This document shows, in pieces, positions 16,359 to 25,672 of a stretch of DNA of 64,000 bases. The stretch's first letter is position 1. The number at the start of each line of letters is the position of its first letter. The notes beneath the pieces are model-generated. The model did not search any database and was not told where the DNA came from. It saw nothing but the letters and a program-made list of their open reading frames with translations. Position numbers and translations under genes: made by a program. The DNA is from Clostridium akagii DSM 12554 (GTDB lineage: Bacteria; Bacillota; Clostridia; Clostridiales; Clostridiaceae), in assembly GCF_000686725.1 (NCBI RefSeq), contig NZ_JMLK01000015.1, forward strand, positions 59,657-123,656, written 5' to 3'.

Positions 16359-17216
16359 TTACCTCCTCATGTTATTTAGTATTCTTCTTAATTGATCGTA
16401 GGAAACTTGGATATTTTTTTTCTCAGATAAATCTACTAAGTTCAAAGACAAATGTTTATACAATTCAGCATCTTTATCCGGTATAACGGATAGGTGATGG
16501 TTTATTGTATCTACATCCATGCGCTCCACAGGGCCGGTTAAAGCATTAATAAATCCACTTTTCTTTATGTTATTTATATTGTTCTCTATTAATGGCATAA
16601 GTGCACTTAAGGCAGTTTCATTATCAATGCCACAATCAACCAGATATCTACATCCTATATCTAAAAGTGAGAGTACCAAATTTGAAACAGTAACACTAGC
16701 AAGATGGTATAGTGGTTTCTTATCTTTATCTATTAGAATAACTTTATTGCCTAAGCCATTAAAAACATTTTTTAATGCAGATAGATATTGTTCATCTCCT
16801 TCTATTGAAAAATATATTTTGTCTAACGATTCATAGGTGGTTAATTTATCAAAAAAAACACCCATTGGGTGAATAGAATATCCGAATGCTCCTAAAGTGT
16901 TTATGCTAAAAAAGATTGATGAGGATAAGGAACCACTTGTATGGCAAATGATTTTATCTTTTAGATTATATTCTTTAATTTCAGACCATATCTGGGGGAT
17001 TACATCATCGGGAGTAGTTATAAATATTACATTACAACTTTGAATTAGGGTTTTTAATTCTGAGTAAAAAAAGCTATTTGTGAATCTGGCAGCTTTTTTA
17101 GCAGAATTTAGATTTTTGCTGTAGTAACCAGATAATTCTAGTTTATGAATACTAAAATATTTACCTAGGCTTACTCCAACTCTTCCAGCACCTATAAAAC
17201 CAATATTAAAATCCAT
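16359..17216 (-). CDS. Rossmann/DUF2520 oxidoreductase, probable ketopantoate reductase (PanG-like)
   Basis: A 285-residue protein whose N-terminal dinucleotide-binding motif [14 protein letters not shown] opens a Rossmann domain (about 1-120, ending near [11 protein letters not shown]). It is followed by an all-helical C-terminal dimerisation domain of the DUF2520 type with the TGPVERMD segment. It is the first gene of the pantothenate operon and its 3' end contains the panB ribosome binding site. The cluster has panB, panC and panD but no classical panE, so this is the natural candidate for ketopantoate reduction. From memory, a reductase called PanG with this role was described in Francisella and has clostridial relatives; whether this is a true orthologue is my inference. 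Confidence 0.78.
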   Translation of the reverse strand: MDFNIGFIGAGRVGVSLGKYFSIHKLELSGYYSKNLNSAKKAARFTNSFFYSELKTLIQSCNVIFITTPDDVIPQIWSEIKEYNLKDKIICHTSGSLSSSIFFSINTLGAFGYSIHPMGVFFDKLTTYESLDKIYFSIEGDEQYLSALKNVFNGLGNKVILIDKDKKPLYHLASVTVSNLVLSLLDIGCRYLVDCGIDNETALSALMPLIENNINNIKKSGFINALTGPVERMDVDTINHHLSVIPDKDAELYKHLSLNLVDLSEKKNIQVSYDQLRRILNNMRR

Positions 17217-17243
17217 GGCATCACCAGCTTTTTATAATAATAA

Positions 17244-17304
17244 AGGGGCTATCTCAAAAGTAAGAGAAATTGCAAAGCAATTTTCTAATTTTGAGACAAC
17301 CCCG
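17244..17304. terminator. Hairpin of the GGGGCTATCTCAAAA type
   Basis: GGGGCTATCTCAAAA pairs imperfectly with TTTTGAGACAACCCC, and an inner stem AGAAATTGC/GCAATTTCT-like extends it. It lies upstream of the minus-strand pan operon and before the plus-strand membrane protein, so it probably blocks read-through or is a dispersed repeat. Similar GGCAATCTCAAAG text occurs near 14602. Confidence 0.5.
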
Positions 17305-17491
17305 TAGCTCCCGTATAAGCTGTCCCATTCAATTTGATATGAGCAGAATAATAATCTTATTTTAAAATAACACTTTTGGTGCAGTTCGAAACGATACTAC
17401 CCGAAAGTATTTTAACATATATTAGTTATGGATTCAAATATATATTAAAGATATGACTAAGATGTATAATAATTATTTACAGGAGGAATTT

Positions 17492-18043
17492 ATGAATATA
17501 AACTATATTTTTATAATAGCACTGGCATTGTCATTAGATGCATTTGGTGTTGCTATAAGTATTGGTATAAACAGGTCACTTAGAATAAAAAATAAAATAT
17601 TATTTGCAATATCATTTGGCTTTTTTCAATTTTTATTTTCATTTATAGGTGCATATCTAGGATTTTTCTTTAGTACATATATTATATCTATACCTAAAAT
17701 AATGGGGGGAGCAATTATATCTATTGTTGGAATAATTATGATTAGAGATGGTTTTGAACATAAAGATAATACTTTTTTGCTGAAGAATAAGATGTATGCT
17801 ATTCTTGGTGCATCTGTAAGTATAGATGCATTGGTTATTGGATTCACTATTTTAGGACATAGTCTAGATTTAGTTTCACTACTTGTTCAAACTGTTTTCA
17901 TTGGAGTAGTTACATTGATCATTTCTTCAATTGGGTTTATTATTTCAGTATTTATTTCTAAAATTGATGTAATAGCCAAATATGCAGATTTTATGGGTGG
18001 AGTTATACTTATAGTATTTGGAATAAAATTGATGCTTTTTTAA
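17492..18043 (+). CDS. MntP/YtaF-family membrane protein
   Basis: A 183-residue protein with six predicted membrane helices arranged as two repeated halves. Each half has an acidic core motif: ALSLDAFGVAISIG in the first and ASVSIDALVIGF in the second. This is the manganese-exporter MntP fold, shared with the sporulation protein YtaF. The ATG at 17492 with AGGAGG at 17481-17486 is preferred over the upstream ATG at 17453. A Fur-family regulator gene follows closely, which favours a metal-related role. I see no yybP-ykoY manganese riboswitch upstream. Manganese export is likely but a YtaF-like function remains possible. Confidence 0.75.
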   Translation: MNINYIFIIALALSLDAFGVAISIGINRSLRIKNKILFAISFGFFQFLFSFIGAYLGFFFSTYIISIPKIMGGAIISIVGIIMIRDGFEHKDNTFLLKNKMYAILGASVSIDALVIGFTILGHSLDLVSLLVQTVFIGVVTLIISSIGFIISVFISKIDVIAKYADFMGGVILIVFGIKLMLF

Positions 18044-18118
18044 TGATTATATTTGCATCAGAGATTATACAATGATATATATGTGATATAATTAAAATAA
18101 AAATTATTATAAGGTGAT

Positions 18119-18553
18119 ATGGTGAATTATGAATCTTGTTTAAAAGAAAAAAAAATTAAAATAACCAGAGGAAGAGTAGTTATTTTAAATATTATATATA
18201 ATTCTCTTCAACCAATAACTGCGGATTTTATATATGAAACCTCAGTTGATCAAGGGAATAATATTGACCTGTCCACAGTTTATAGGAGTCTAGAACTGTT
18301 TGCAAGCAAAGATATTGTGGATAAATTTGATTTAGGTGACGGAAAATATAATTATAAAATAAAAGAATATAAACATAAGCATAAAATTGAATGTAGTTGT
18401 TGTCATAAAAAGGTAGAGATAGATTGCCCTATGATTCCAATAGAAGAATTAATTAAGAACAAAACTGGATTTGTTCTTCTAGAGCATGAACTTAATATGA
18501 AGGCTGTTTGTCAGGATTGCTTGAAAAAAATATCTGAAAACAATGAAAAATGA
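18119..18553 (+). CDS. Fur-family metalloregulator (Fur/Zur/PerR type)
   Basis: A 144-residue regulator with an N-terminal winged helix (about 10-80: ITRGRVVILNIIYN, ADFIYE, IDLSTVYRSLELFASKDIV) and a C-terminal dimerisation domain. The Zn structural site has two cysteine pairs, C-S-C-C and C-Q-D-C near residues 96-100 and 134-137; the HKHKIEC stretch supplies the usual histidines. The start is ATG 18119 or GTG 18122; AAGGTG at 18111-18116 spaces better with GTG. The metal cannot be deduced. Being just downstream of an MntP-like gene hints at manganese, zinc or peroxide control. Confidence 0.88.
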   Translation: MVNYESCLKEKKIKITRGRVVILNIIYNSLQPITADFIYETSVDQGNNIDLSTVYRSLELFASKDIVDKFDLGDGKYNYKIKEYKHKHKIECSCCHKKVEIDCPMIPIEELIKNKTGFVLLEHELNMKAVCQDCLKKISENNEK

Positions 18554-18558
18554 TTATA

Positions 18559-18927
18559 TTAATTGGATTTATTTACATTTTCTAAATATGAAAGTGGTTC
18601 AAGTGTTTTAACACTCCAAAGACCTTCGCTATTCTTCTGCATAATCATTCTATATTTAACAGTCTTATGTGGAACTTTATATTCCATGCCCTGTACCTCA
18701 AGTATTGCAATTTTTGTGTCTGAAAATACAAGGTGGTAATAATCCACATTGTACAATTTATAATTGTTAAAAAATCCAGTAGTTAAATAATGCTTTGCAG
18801 AATAATTAATATCTGTATTTTTGCTGTTTTGAATATTATGTATTACTATAATAAGTATAAAAACTAAAATGCAGAAAAAAACTATCAATGTATTTTTATG
18901 TTTAGAATTTTTTTTCAAAGAAACCAC
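18559..18927 (-). CDS. Small membrane-anchored protein, unknown function
   Basis: Not recognised. A 122-residue protein (start GTG 18927, or TTG 18918 which spaces better with GGTGG) with a charged N-terminus, one membrane helix at about 12-31, and an extracytoplasmic domain of about 90 residues with several beta-rich segments (YYHLVFSDTKIAILEVQG, VKYRMIMQKNSEGLWSVKTLEPL). The pattern resembles small secreted regulators or lipoprotein-like folds that end in a W-x-V-x-x-L strand. Transcribed alone, convergent with the Fur-type gene with only a five-base gap and no obvious terminator. Confidence 0.6.
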   Translation of the reverse strand: MVSLKKNSKHKNTLIVFFCILVFILIIVIHNIQNSKNTDINYSAKHYLTTGFFNNYKLYNVDYYHLVFSDTKIAILEVQGMEYKVPHKTVKYRMIMQKNSEGLWSVKTLEPLSYLENVNKSN

Positions 18928-19033
18928 CGCCTTAAATTAATATCCATAAAATGTAAATATATTATAATAAATATAGAACCATTTGTAAAGACTCAATGTA
19001 CTTTAATTTTGATATAAATAAAGGAGTGTTATA

Positions 19034-19429
19034 ATGAATTTTTCGTCTTTAGTTTTAATGGAAAAGGATAAAGCCAGTAATCTTTTTGTAAGAGAGCTTG
19101 GTAGCTATGAAGTGAGTGATGGAGCAGAATATGTGTCTAAAATGTACTACGATGGTGAAAAGGTTAATATGTTTTTTGATACATGTAAAGATGTTGAAGA
19201 ATGGGAATACTCAGCTATTTTTGATGTTTTTAACTATGATATATTTACAAAACAAGGTTATGAAATAGATGATGTAGATGATGAATATAATCCCACTTGG
19301 AAACTGAAATTTGATTTTTTATCAGAACATATGGATATGAAAGCTAAGCTTGTAGAAACATGTATTCTTGTTGAAAAAGCCATTAAGGATGCTTTTGAGG
19401 AAATTAAAGATAAAGAGAGTTTATACTAA
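19034..19429 (+). CDS. Conserved acidic hypothetical protein
   Basis: A 131-residue soluble, strongly acidic protein with no signal peptide and no motif I can name. It has a good ribosome binding site (AAAGGAGTG) before ATG 19034. The sequence reads like a compact alpha/beta domain with a helical C-terminus (MDMKAKLVETCILVEKAIKDAFEEIK). It seems to be a clostridial family of unknown function. It ends about 70 bases before pepF in the same direction, so the two may be co-transcribed. Confidence 0.65.
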   Translation: MNFSSLVLMEKDKASNLFVRELGSYEVSDGAEYVSKMYYDGEKVNMFFDTCKDVEEWEYSAIFDVFNYDIFTKQGYEIDDVDDEYNPTWKLKFDFLSEHMDMKAKLVETCILVEKAIKDAFEEIKDKESLY

Positions 19430-19499
19430 AAAAGTGTTAAAAGTATTTTTTATGAGTGATTGTAATAAAAACACATCGAATCCGAGAGGAGAAAAATAT

Positions 19500-21296
19500 A
19501 TGGATAAAATAGAAAAAACAAAATCAAGAGATATGATTGAAGAAAAATATAAATGGAAAATAGATAAAATATACAAGAACAACCAAGCCTTTGAAGAGGA
19601 TTTAAAAAAAGTTAAAAATTATGTATCACAAATAGGTAATTTCAGTGGAAAATTTGGCGAAAGCACAAAGCTGTTGGAATTTTACAAATTAGATGAAAAG
19701 GCTTCAAGAATATTAGAAAAATTACTTGTCTATGCACATCAAAGAAGTGATGAAGATACTGGAAATAATGAATTTCAAATTTTAAGAAGCAAAATAGATT
19801 CTTATTTTTCAGAATTTAGTAGTGCAGAGGCTTTTTTTATTCCAGAAATATTAGCACTCCCAGAAGGCACTATTGAAAGAGAAATTAAGGAGCTACCAGA
19901 ATTAAAAATGTATGAATTTGCGCTTAATGATATTTTGAAAATGAAGCCACACATACTTTCAAAAAGTGAAGAAAAACTTTTAGCTGGAGTTTCTGATTGT
20001 CTAGAAGCACCAGGTAATATTTTTAGTATGCTTTCAAATGCGGATATGACATTTCCTAACATAACTGATGAGGATGGAAAAAAGGTTGAACTAACGGAAG
20101 TAAAATATAGTAATTATATAAAATCTAAAAATAGAGAAGTTAGGAAAAAAGCATTTACTACTTTATTTAATACTTATGGAAAATACAAAAATACCTTTGC
20201 CGAGGCACTATCATCTTCTGTTAAAAATTTTGTATTTCAATCTAAGGTAAGAAAGTACAATAATTCTATGGAATCTAGTTTAATGCCAAATGATATTCCA
20301 GTAGCTGTATATACAAATCTTGTGGCAACTATAAATGATAGGCTACAAGCTTCTATGCACAGGTATGTGGAAATCAAAAAAAAGCTTTTAAACTTAGATG
20401 AACTTCATATGTATGATTTATATGTTCCTATAGTTGATGTTCCAAAAGAACATATTGAGTTTGAAGATGCTGTGAAAATTGTAAAAGAAGGATTGAAACC
20501 TCTTGGAGAAGATTATTTAAAAATCTTTCAAGAAGGTATTGATAATGGATGGGTAGATGTATTTGAAAACAAGGGCAAAAGAGGGGGAGCTTATTCTTCT
20601 GGATGTTATGATACTATGCCATATGTACTATTAAATTACAATTACGAATTGAATGATGTATCAACTTTAGCTCATGAGATGGGTCACTCAATACATTCGC
20701 ATTACTCAAGGGAAAATCAGCCTTTTATATATTCAGATTACTCATTGTTTTGTGCAGAGGTTGCTTCAACTACCAATGAATGCTTACTTATTAATCACTT
20801 GATAAATAAGGAACAAAACAAAGAAAAAAAATTATATTTTATAAATCAACAACTTGAACAAATAAGAACTACAGTGTTTAGGCAAGTTATGTTTGCAGAA
20901 TTTGAAAAAGTAATACATGAAAGTATAGAAAATGGTTCACCACTTTCAGGAGATGATTATTGCAAAATATGGCATGAACTTAATGTGAAATATTTTGGAA
21001 AAAACATGGTTGTTGACAAAGAAATTGATATGGAATGGGCAAGAATACCTCATTTTTATAGTGATTTTTATGTTTATCAATATGCCACTGGTTACTCCGC
21101 AGCAAATTCATTTTGTAATATGATGCTTGGTGAAGAAAAAGATGCGGTATCTAAATATAAAGGTTTTTTGAAGAGTGGATCTAGTGATTATCCAATTGAA
21201 GTATTAAAAAGAGGCGGAGTTGATATGACAACACCAAAACCTCTTGAGGATACAATAGATACCTTCAATAAGTTATTGGATATGCTAGAAAACTAA
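19500..21296 (+). CDS. pepF: Oligoendopeptidase F (M3B metallopeptidase)
   Basis: A cytoplasmic zinc oligopeptidase of 598 residues that degrades peptides of roughly 7 to 17 residues. The zinc-binding signature HEMGHSIHSHY (HExxH) is at about residue 392, with the third ligand Glu in the SLFCAEVASTTNE segment. The N-terminal oligopeptidase F domain (about 100-180) and the C-terminal HFYSDFYVYQYATGYSAA segment are present, so the gene is full length. The open frame extends back to 19368 across the previous gene, but GAGGAGA right before ATG 19500 sets the start. Confidence 0.95.
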   Translation: MDKIEKTKSRDMIEEKYKWKIDKIYKNNQAFEEDLKKVKNYVSQIGNFSGKFGESTKLLEFYKLDEKASRILEKLLVYAHQRSDEDTGNNEFQILRSKIDSYFSEFSSAEAFFIPEILALPEGTIEREIKELPELKMYEFALNDILKMKPHILSKSEEKLLAGVSDCLEAPGNIFSMLSNADMTFPNITDEDGKKVELTEVKYSNYIKSKNREVRKKAFTTLFNTYGKYKNTFAEALSSSVKNFVFQSKVRKYNNSMESSLMPNDIPVAVYTNLVATINDRLQASMHRYVEIKKKLLNLDELHMYDLYVPIVDVPKEHIEFEDAVKIVKEGLKPLGEDYLKIFQEGIDNGWVDVFENKGKRGGAYSSGCYDTMPYVLLNYNYELNDVSTLAHEMGHSIHSHYSRENQPFIYSDYSLFCAEVASTTNECLLINHLINKEQNKEKKLYFINQQLEQIRTTVFRQVMFAEFEKVIHESIENGSPLSGDDYCKIWHELNVKYFGKNMVVDKEIDMEWARIPHFYSDFYVYQYATGYSAANSFCNMMLGEEKDAVSKYKGFLKSGSSDYPIEVLKRGGVDMTTPKPLEDTIDTFNKLLDMLEN

Positions 21297-21334
21297 AAGC
21301 GACAAGTTTCAAACGATAATGTTGCAAGTTATTT

Positions 21335-21375
21335 GATAAATCCTCAGTTTTATTTCTTAAAACTGAGGATTTATC
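21335..21375 (+). terminator. Terminator after pepF
   Basis: GATAAATCCTCAGTTT (21335-21350) pairs perfectly with AAACTGAGGATTTATC (21360-21375). The segment just upstream contains GCGACAAGTTTC and TTGCAAGTTA, members of the recurring post-stop motif. Confidence 0.7.
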
Positions 21376-21557
21376 AACTTATATGCTAGTCCATAATATT
21401 TAACTTATCCATGGATGCATTAAATTAAGAATTGAATGGTTTCATTAATCAATTTAAAATAAAATCAAAATAAAGTATCTTGTTAATTATTACATAATGA
21501 TGTAATATTATAATAAATAATCGGGAATTTTAGTCTTTGATTAATAAGGAGAACTTT

Positions 21558-22616
21558 ATGAGATTAGAGTTTATGGATAATGTTAAAGAAAATGATGTTT
21601 TAGGAAAAAATATATATACTAATGAAGGTGCCATATTACTAAGAGTGGGTATTAAATTAAATAGTATATTTATACAAAGACTTAAAGAAATAGGTGTTTC
21701 TTATGTTTATATAGAGGACGATAGGTTTGAAGATGTAGTTACTCACGATGAAAAATTGGTAGAACTTAAAAGTTTGACTATGAAAAATATGTCACAAATA
21801 ACGAAAAATATTTGTAATAATGACAAAACAAGTATAAGACAATCAGTAAAAGTATTGGAAGAGTTAATTGACTATATTGTGGAAACAGGAGATGTGAACA
21901 ATTGTCTTTTCGATATAAAGACATATGATAACTACACGTATCTTCACTGCATCGATACATGTGTAATGTCAACATTTCTAGGACTTAATATGAATTTTAA
22001 TTCAAGTGAATTGAGAGAACTTGGTACAGGGGCAATTTTACATGATATAGGCAAGACAAAGGTACCTTACTCTATAATAAATAAAGAAGGAGCTTTAACT
22101 GATGCTGAGTATAGGATAATAAGAAAGCATCCTATTTATGGAAAAGAAATTCTAGAGAAAAATTATACAATATCCGACAATACAATTAAGGTTGTATCAG
22201 AACATCATGAGAGATTTGATGGAAAAGGTTATCCATACGGATTAAGTGGTAATTCTATATCTAAATTTGGAAGGGTTGCCTGTGTATGTGACGTATATGC
22301 TGCAGTTGCAAGTAATAGAAGCTATAGGAAGAGATTTAAGCCTAATGATGCTTATGAACTTATATTGGCGGGTAGCGGTAGTATGTTTGACAGTAACATT
22401 GTAAATAAATTTAAAAATACTTTTTCAGTTTATCCATTAGGTAGTCATGTGATTTTATCAAATAAGGTAGAAGGTTATGTAGTAAGGCAAAATAGCGGAT
22501 TTCCTGATAGACCAATTATAAGGGTTTTGAATGCCATGTCAATAGAACGTTCAGAAAGATTTTATGAGATTGACTTAATATATAATGTTAATATTACAAT
22601 AGAAGATGTAGTTTGA
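21558..22616 (+). CDS. HD-GYP domain protein, probable cyclic di-GMP phosphodiesterase
   Basis: A 352-residue soluble protein. The N-terminal ~110 residues are a small regulatory domain beginning MDNVKENDVLGKNIYTNEG, typical of many clostridial HD-GYP proteins. The HD-GYP domain at about 120-290 carries the metal motif HDIGKTKVP, HPIYGKEIL, SEHHERFDGKGYP (the GYP signature) and CDVYAAVASNRSYR. All catalytic residues needed for c-di-GMP hydrolysis look present. A ~60-residue C-terminal tail resembles the small beta domain common in this group. The start is ATG 21558 with AAGGAG. No receiver or sensor domain is fused. The downstream rhomboid gene has a ~100-base gap and may be separate. Confidence 0.9.
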   Translation: MRLEFMDNVKENDVLGKNIYTNEGAILLRVGIKLNSIFIQRLKEIGVSYVYIEDDRFEDVVTHDEKLVELKSLTMKNMSQITKNICNNDKTSIRQSVKVLEELIDYIVETGDVNNCLFDIKTYDNYTYLHCIDTCVMSTFLGLNMNFNSSELRELGTGAILHDIGKTKVPYSIINKEGALTDAEYRIIRKHPIYGKEILEKNYTISDNTIKVVSEHHERFDGKGYPYGLSGNSISKFGRVACVCDVYAAVASNRSYRKRFKPNDAYELILAGSGSMFDSNIVNKFKNTFSVYPLGSHVILSNKVEGYVVRQNSGFPDRPIIRVLNAMSIERSERFYEIDLIYNVNITIEDVV

Positions 22617-22720
22617 TTAATGTTAAAAATGGATTAATTATAGCAAATAATAAAAAATAGTCCTTTAGTTGTAGTGAAATATTTAAAAATAATAAACTAT
22701 CTATTAAAATGGAGAATATT

Positions 22721-23674
22721 ATGGATAAAAATACAAGATCACTTATTGAAAGTATTTGCAGGAATAACAATTATCAAATAACAGAGCTTAAATGTGGAAG
22801 TGATTATTTATGGGGAGTTATAAATAGTGAAATGTTTCCTAAAAAACTTTTTATATTTTTTGAAAATAATAAACGAAAACAATTAGACTTAGTCGTAAAT
22901 GATTTGGAAATTAATCATAAAGACAGTATAGATTATATTAAGGTTTTAGTAACAAAAAGTAATGCTGATGTTAACCTAAATGAAAATAGGCTCATAGCAT
23001 TAAATGTTAAGAAAAATAAAATTTTATATATTTCATCAGACATGGATGGTAGATCTAGAGAAATAGAAACCATTATAAATTCCAGGGTTTCTTATGAAAA
23101 TCAATCTGATTATTTATTTACATATATTATTATAGGGATTAATATAGTAGTATTTTTAATATCTGCGTATTTGTCCGGTAATATATTTAATATAGATTCT
23201 AATGTATTGATTTCAATGGGAGCAAAGGAAAACTCGCTTATTAGTAATGGTGAATATTATAGACTATTAACCAGTGAATTTTTGCATGCAGGTATTGTAC
23301 ATATAACAATGAATATGTATTCCCTGTACATAGTAGGAAAACTGGTTGAAAAAATCTATGGAAAATCAAGATATATAGTGATTTATATTGTTTCTGCTAT
23401 AGGTGCATCCACTCTAAGTTATTTATTTAGTAATTCTATGTCAATAGGAGCTTCGGGTGCAATATTTGGCATAATGGGGGCAACACTTGTTATGGCATAT
23501 AAACTTAGAGACAGGATTGGAAAAGGATTTTTAAAAAACGTTATAGCCGTAATAGTAATAAATCTTATCTTTTCTGTTTCAGTACCGAATATTGACTTAT
23601 TTGCGCATCTAGGTGGATTTATTAGTGGAACAATTTTATCATGGCTATTGTACAAAGAAAAGTTAGCAAATTAA
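22721..23674 (+). CDS. Rhomboid-family intramembrane serine protease
   Basis: A 317-residue protein with a cytoplasmic N-terminal domain of about 125 residues and a six-helix rhomboid domain. The catalytic dyad is visible as Ser in SIGASGAIFGIMG and His in LFAHLGGFISG, and the oxyanion/structural region reads LTSEFLHAGIVHITMNMYSL with the conserved H-x-x-x-N. The length and cytoplasmic extension resemble Bacillus GluP (YqgP), though no TPR repeats follow. GGAG at 22711 fits ATG 22721 rather than the ATG at 22709. Expected role is cleavage of membrane proteins, possibly with an AAA protease; interestingly an FtsH-like gene is the convergent neighbour. Confidence 0.9.
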   Translation: MDKNTRSLIESICRNNNYQITELKCGSDYLWGVINSEMFPKKLFIFFENNKRKQLDLVVNDLEINHKDSIDYIKVLVTKSNADVNLNENRLIALNVKKNKILYISSDMDGRSREIETIINSRVSYENQSDYLFTYIIIGINIVVFLISAYLSGNIFNIDSNVLISMGAKENSLISNGEYYRLLTSEFLHAGIVHITMNMYSLYIVGKLVEKIYGKSRYIVIYIVSAIGASTLSYLFSNSMSIGASGAIFGIMGATLVMAYKLRDRIGKGFLKNVIAVIVINLIFSVSVPNIDLFAHLGGFISGTILSWLLYKEKLAN

Positions 23675-23691
23675 GCTAAAAAGCCTAGAGG

Positions 23692-23847
23692 TAAGTTACA
23701 AGTGATGGAGATTTTGCCTAGGGGCAAAATAATCAAACACGTTAAAAGGGAATGCAAGTAGATTTGTGTAATAAATCTGCCTGCATTCCTATTTTAATCC
23801 ACTTTTGTGCGTAGCAGAAAAATTTTCCTAAACTAGCTTGTAACTTA
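23692..23847. repeat. Intergenic element with 11-bp terminal inverted repeats
   Basis: TAAGTTACAAG (23692-23702) is inverted as CTTGTAACTTA (23837-23847). Between them are TTTTGCC/GGCAAAAT, a hairpin at 23748-23790 (GGGAATGCAAGTAGATTT with AAATCTGCCTGCATTCCT) and a right-hand GTAGCAGAAAA stretch. The order of parts matches the element at 9060-9186. The right end supplies the TAA stop of the FtsH-like gene (minus strand), so the element forms part of a coding end. Confidence 0.65.
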
Positions 23848-25596
23848 TAAATTATCACTTGAAACTATTTTATAAATCTCATCCGAAAGTAGTGTTTCTT
23901 TATCCAAAAGTTCTTCTGAAAGCATGTACAAATGATTGAGGTTTGAAGTTAAAAGAGTTTTAGCTTCCTCATAAAGTGAGTTAAGAATATTTTTGCACTC
24001 TAAAGTTATGTCATTGCCAATAGTACAATCTATATTTGAAAGTTCTGAAAGATTAAGTAAACCTAAACTATCACCCATTCCATATTGAGTAACCATATTT
24101 TTAACAAGAGTTGTACTTTCTTTAAGGTCACTATAGGCGCCAGTAGTTATAAAATCCTTAGAAAATATAAGGTCTTCAGCTAATCTTCCACCAAGTAGAA
24201 CCATGATTTTTTTCTTTATATAATCTTTGTTCTGATACATGGTATCCTGAGGAATACTTAAAGTATATCCACCAGCACCTTTGGTACTTGGAATTATTGT
24301 AACTTTGGAAACTTTATCATCTGGGAGGAGCTTAAGTGACAACAAAGCATGTCCGGCTTCGTGAAAAGCTGTTATTTTTCTATCTTTTTCATTTATACTA
24401 GAGCGATTTATTTTTTCATGACCTGCTAATACTATTGAATATGCTTTATCAATATGACTGTCTTCAATAAATTCGCTTTGATCTTTGCAAGCTATAATAG
24501 CAGCTTCATTTATAAGATTTTCCAGCTTGGCACCTGAAAAATATACAGTTTTACGCGCTAAGTCCTCTATATCTATTTTTCCAAGTGGCTTATTTTCCAG
24601 ATGAAGTTCTATTATTTTTTTTCTTGCACATAAATCAGGAAGTGATATCTCGATATGTCTGTCAAACCTACCTGGCCTTAAAAGAGCGGAGTCTAACATA
24701 TCTAATCTGTTTGTGGCAGCAATAACAACTATTCCCTCTTTTTCATTGAAACCAGACATCTCTGTTAATAATGCATTAAGGGTTTGATCCCTCTCATCTG
24801 AACCACCAGAAGTGCTTCCAGATCTTTTTTTTCCAATGGCATCTATTTCATCTATAAAAATTACGGCTTTACCATTTGTTCGGGCTTTTTTAAAAAGCTG
24901 TCTTATTCTACTTGCGCCAACACCAACATAAATTTGAACAAAATCAGAACCTGTCATGGCATAAAAGGGAACTTTAGCTTCACCGGCTACGGCTTTTGCT
25001 AAAAGAGTTTTACCAGTACCGGGTTCTCCATAAAGGATGATTCCTTTTGGCATTCTTGCACCGTAACGAGAATATTTTTCCGGATTCTTAAGAAAATCTA
25101 CAATGTCATTGACGCTTTCCTTAGCTTCTTCATTGCCTGCCACAGAGTTAAAGTCGAAAGTAGCACTCGCCTCTGGGTTTACATCTAAAGAATCTACCGC
25201 AAATGCTTTTTTTGCACCGAAAGCTTTAGATTTTATCATCATAAGTATTGATGCTATTATACAAATTACAAGACTAGCTATTGGTAATATTTCAGCTCTA
25301 GGGAAATATGGTGTCTCAGATACCTGAACATTAGCTTCTAGTAATTGTTCTTTGAAATTATCTAGTCGAGGATTATCTGTTTGATAAATTGTACCATTTT
25401 TAAGTTTTACATTAATTTTTGGTGAATTAGTAACAAATACTTCATCAACTAGATTACTTGACACATCTTTACGAAAATATAAGTATTGTTTGCTAGCTGT
25501 GTTAAGACCTGAAAAATTAATTATACCTAATATAATCAGCGATATAATGCTTATTGTAACAGGTATTAATATATATTTATTTTTTACCTTATTCAC
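23845..25596 (-). CDS. FtsH-like membrane AAA+ zinc protease
   Basis: A membrane-anchored ATP-dependent metalloprotease of about 583 residues. Helices at about 10-28 and 108-125 flank an extracytoplasmic segment of ~75 residues. The AAA domain has Walker A GEPGTGKT, the pore loop F-V-Q-I-Y-V-G, Walker B VIFIDEIDAIG, and SRH text ATNRLDMLDSALLRPGRFDR. The protease domain has HEAGH and a later Asp region (AYSDLKESTTL). It is shorter at the C-terminus than housekeeping FtsH (usually above 600), so I regard it as an accessory FtsH paralogue. AGGAGG sits only one base from ATG 25602, so GTG 25596 is the likelier start. The -10 region is embedded in an inverted repeat at 25673-25707. Confidence 0.88.
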   Translation of the reverse strand: MNKVKNKYILIPVTISIISLIILGIINFSGLNTASKQYLYFRKDVSSNLVDEVFVTNSPKINVKLKNGTIYQTDNPRLDNFKEQLLEANVQVSETPYFPRAEILPIASLVICIIASILMMIKSKAFGAKKAFAVDSLDVNPEASATFDFNSVAGNEEAKESVNDIVDFLKNPEKYSRYGARMPKGIILYGEPGTGKTLLAKAVAGEAKVPFYAMTGSDFVQIYVGVGASRIRQLFKKARTNGKAVIFIDEIDAIGKKRSGSTSGGSDERDQTLNALLTEMSGFNEKEGIVVIAATNRLDMLDSALLRPGRFDRHIEISLPDLCARKKIIELHLENKPLGKIDIEDLARKTVYFSGAKLENLINEAAIIACKDQSEFIEDSHIDKAYSIVLAGHEKINRSSINEKDRKITAFHEAGHALLSLKLLPDDKVSKVTIIPSTKGAGGYTLSIPQDTMYQNKDYIKKKIMVLLGGRLAEDLIFSKDFITTGAYSDLKESTTLVKNMVTQYGMGDSLGLLNLSELSNIDCTIGNDITLECKNILNSLYEEAKTLLTSNLNHLYMLSEELLDKETLLSDEIYKIVSSDNL

Positions 25597-25672
25597 AAAC
25601 ATACCTCCTATATTTCTCTATAAATTTAAATGATTATAAATTGATCATTAGCTTAAGTGTGTAGATTATTTG

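Noticed and set aside
17331..17480. Manganese (yybP-ykoY) riboswitch upstream of the MntP-like gene
   Set aside because: The conserved loop sequences of that class could not be found.
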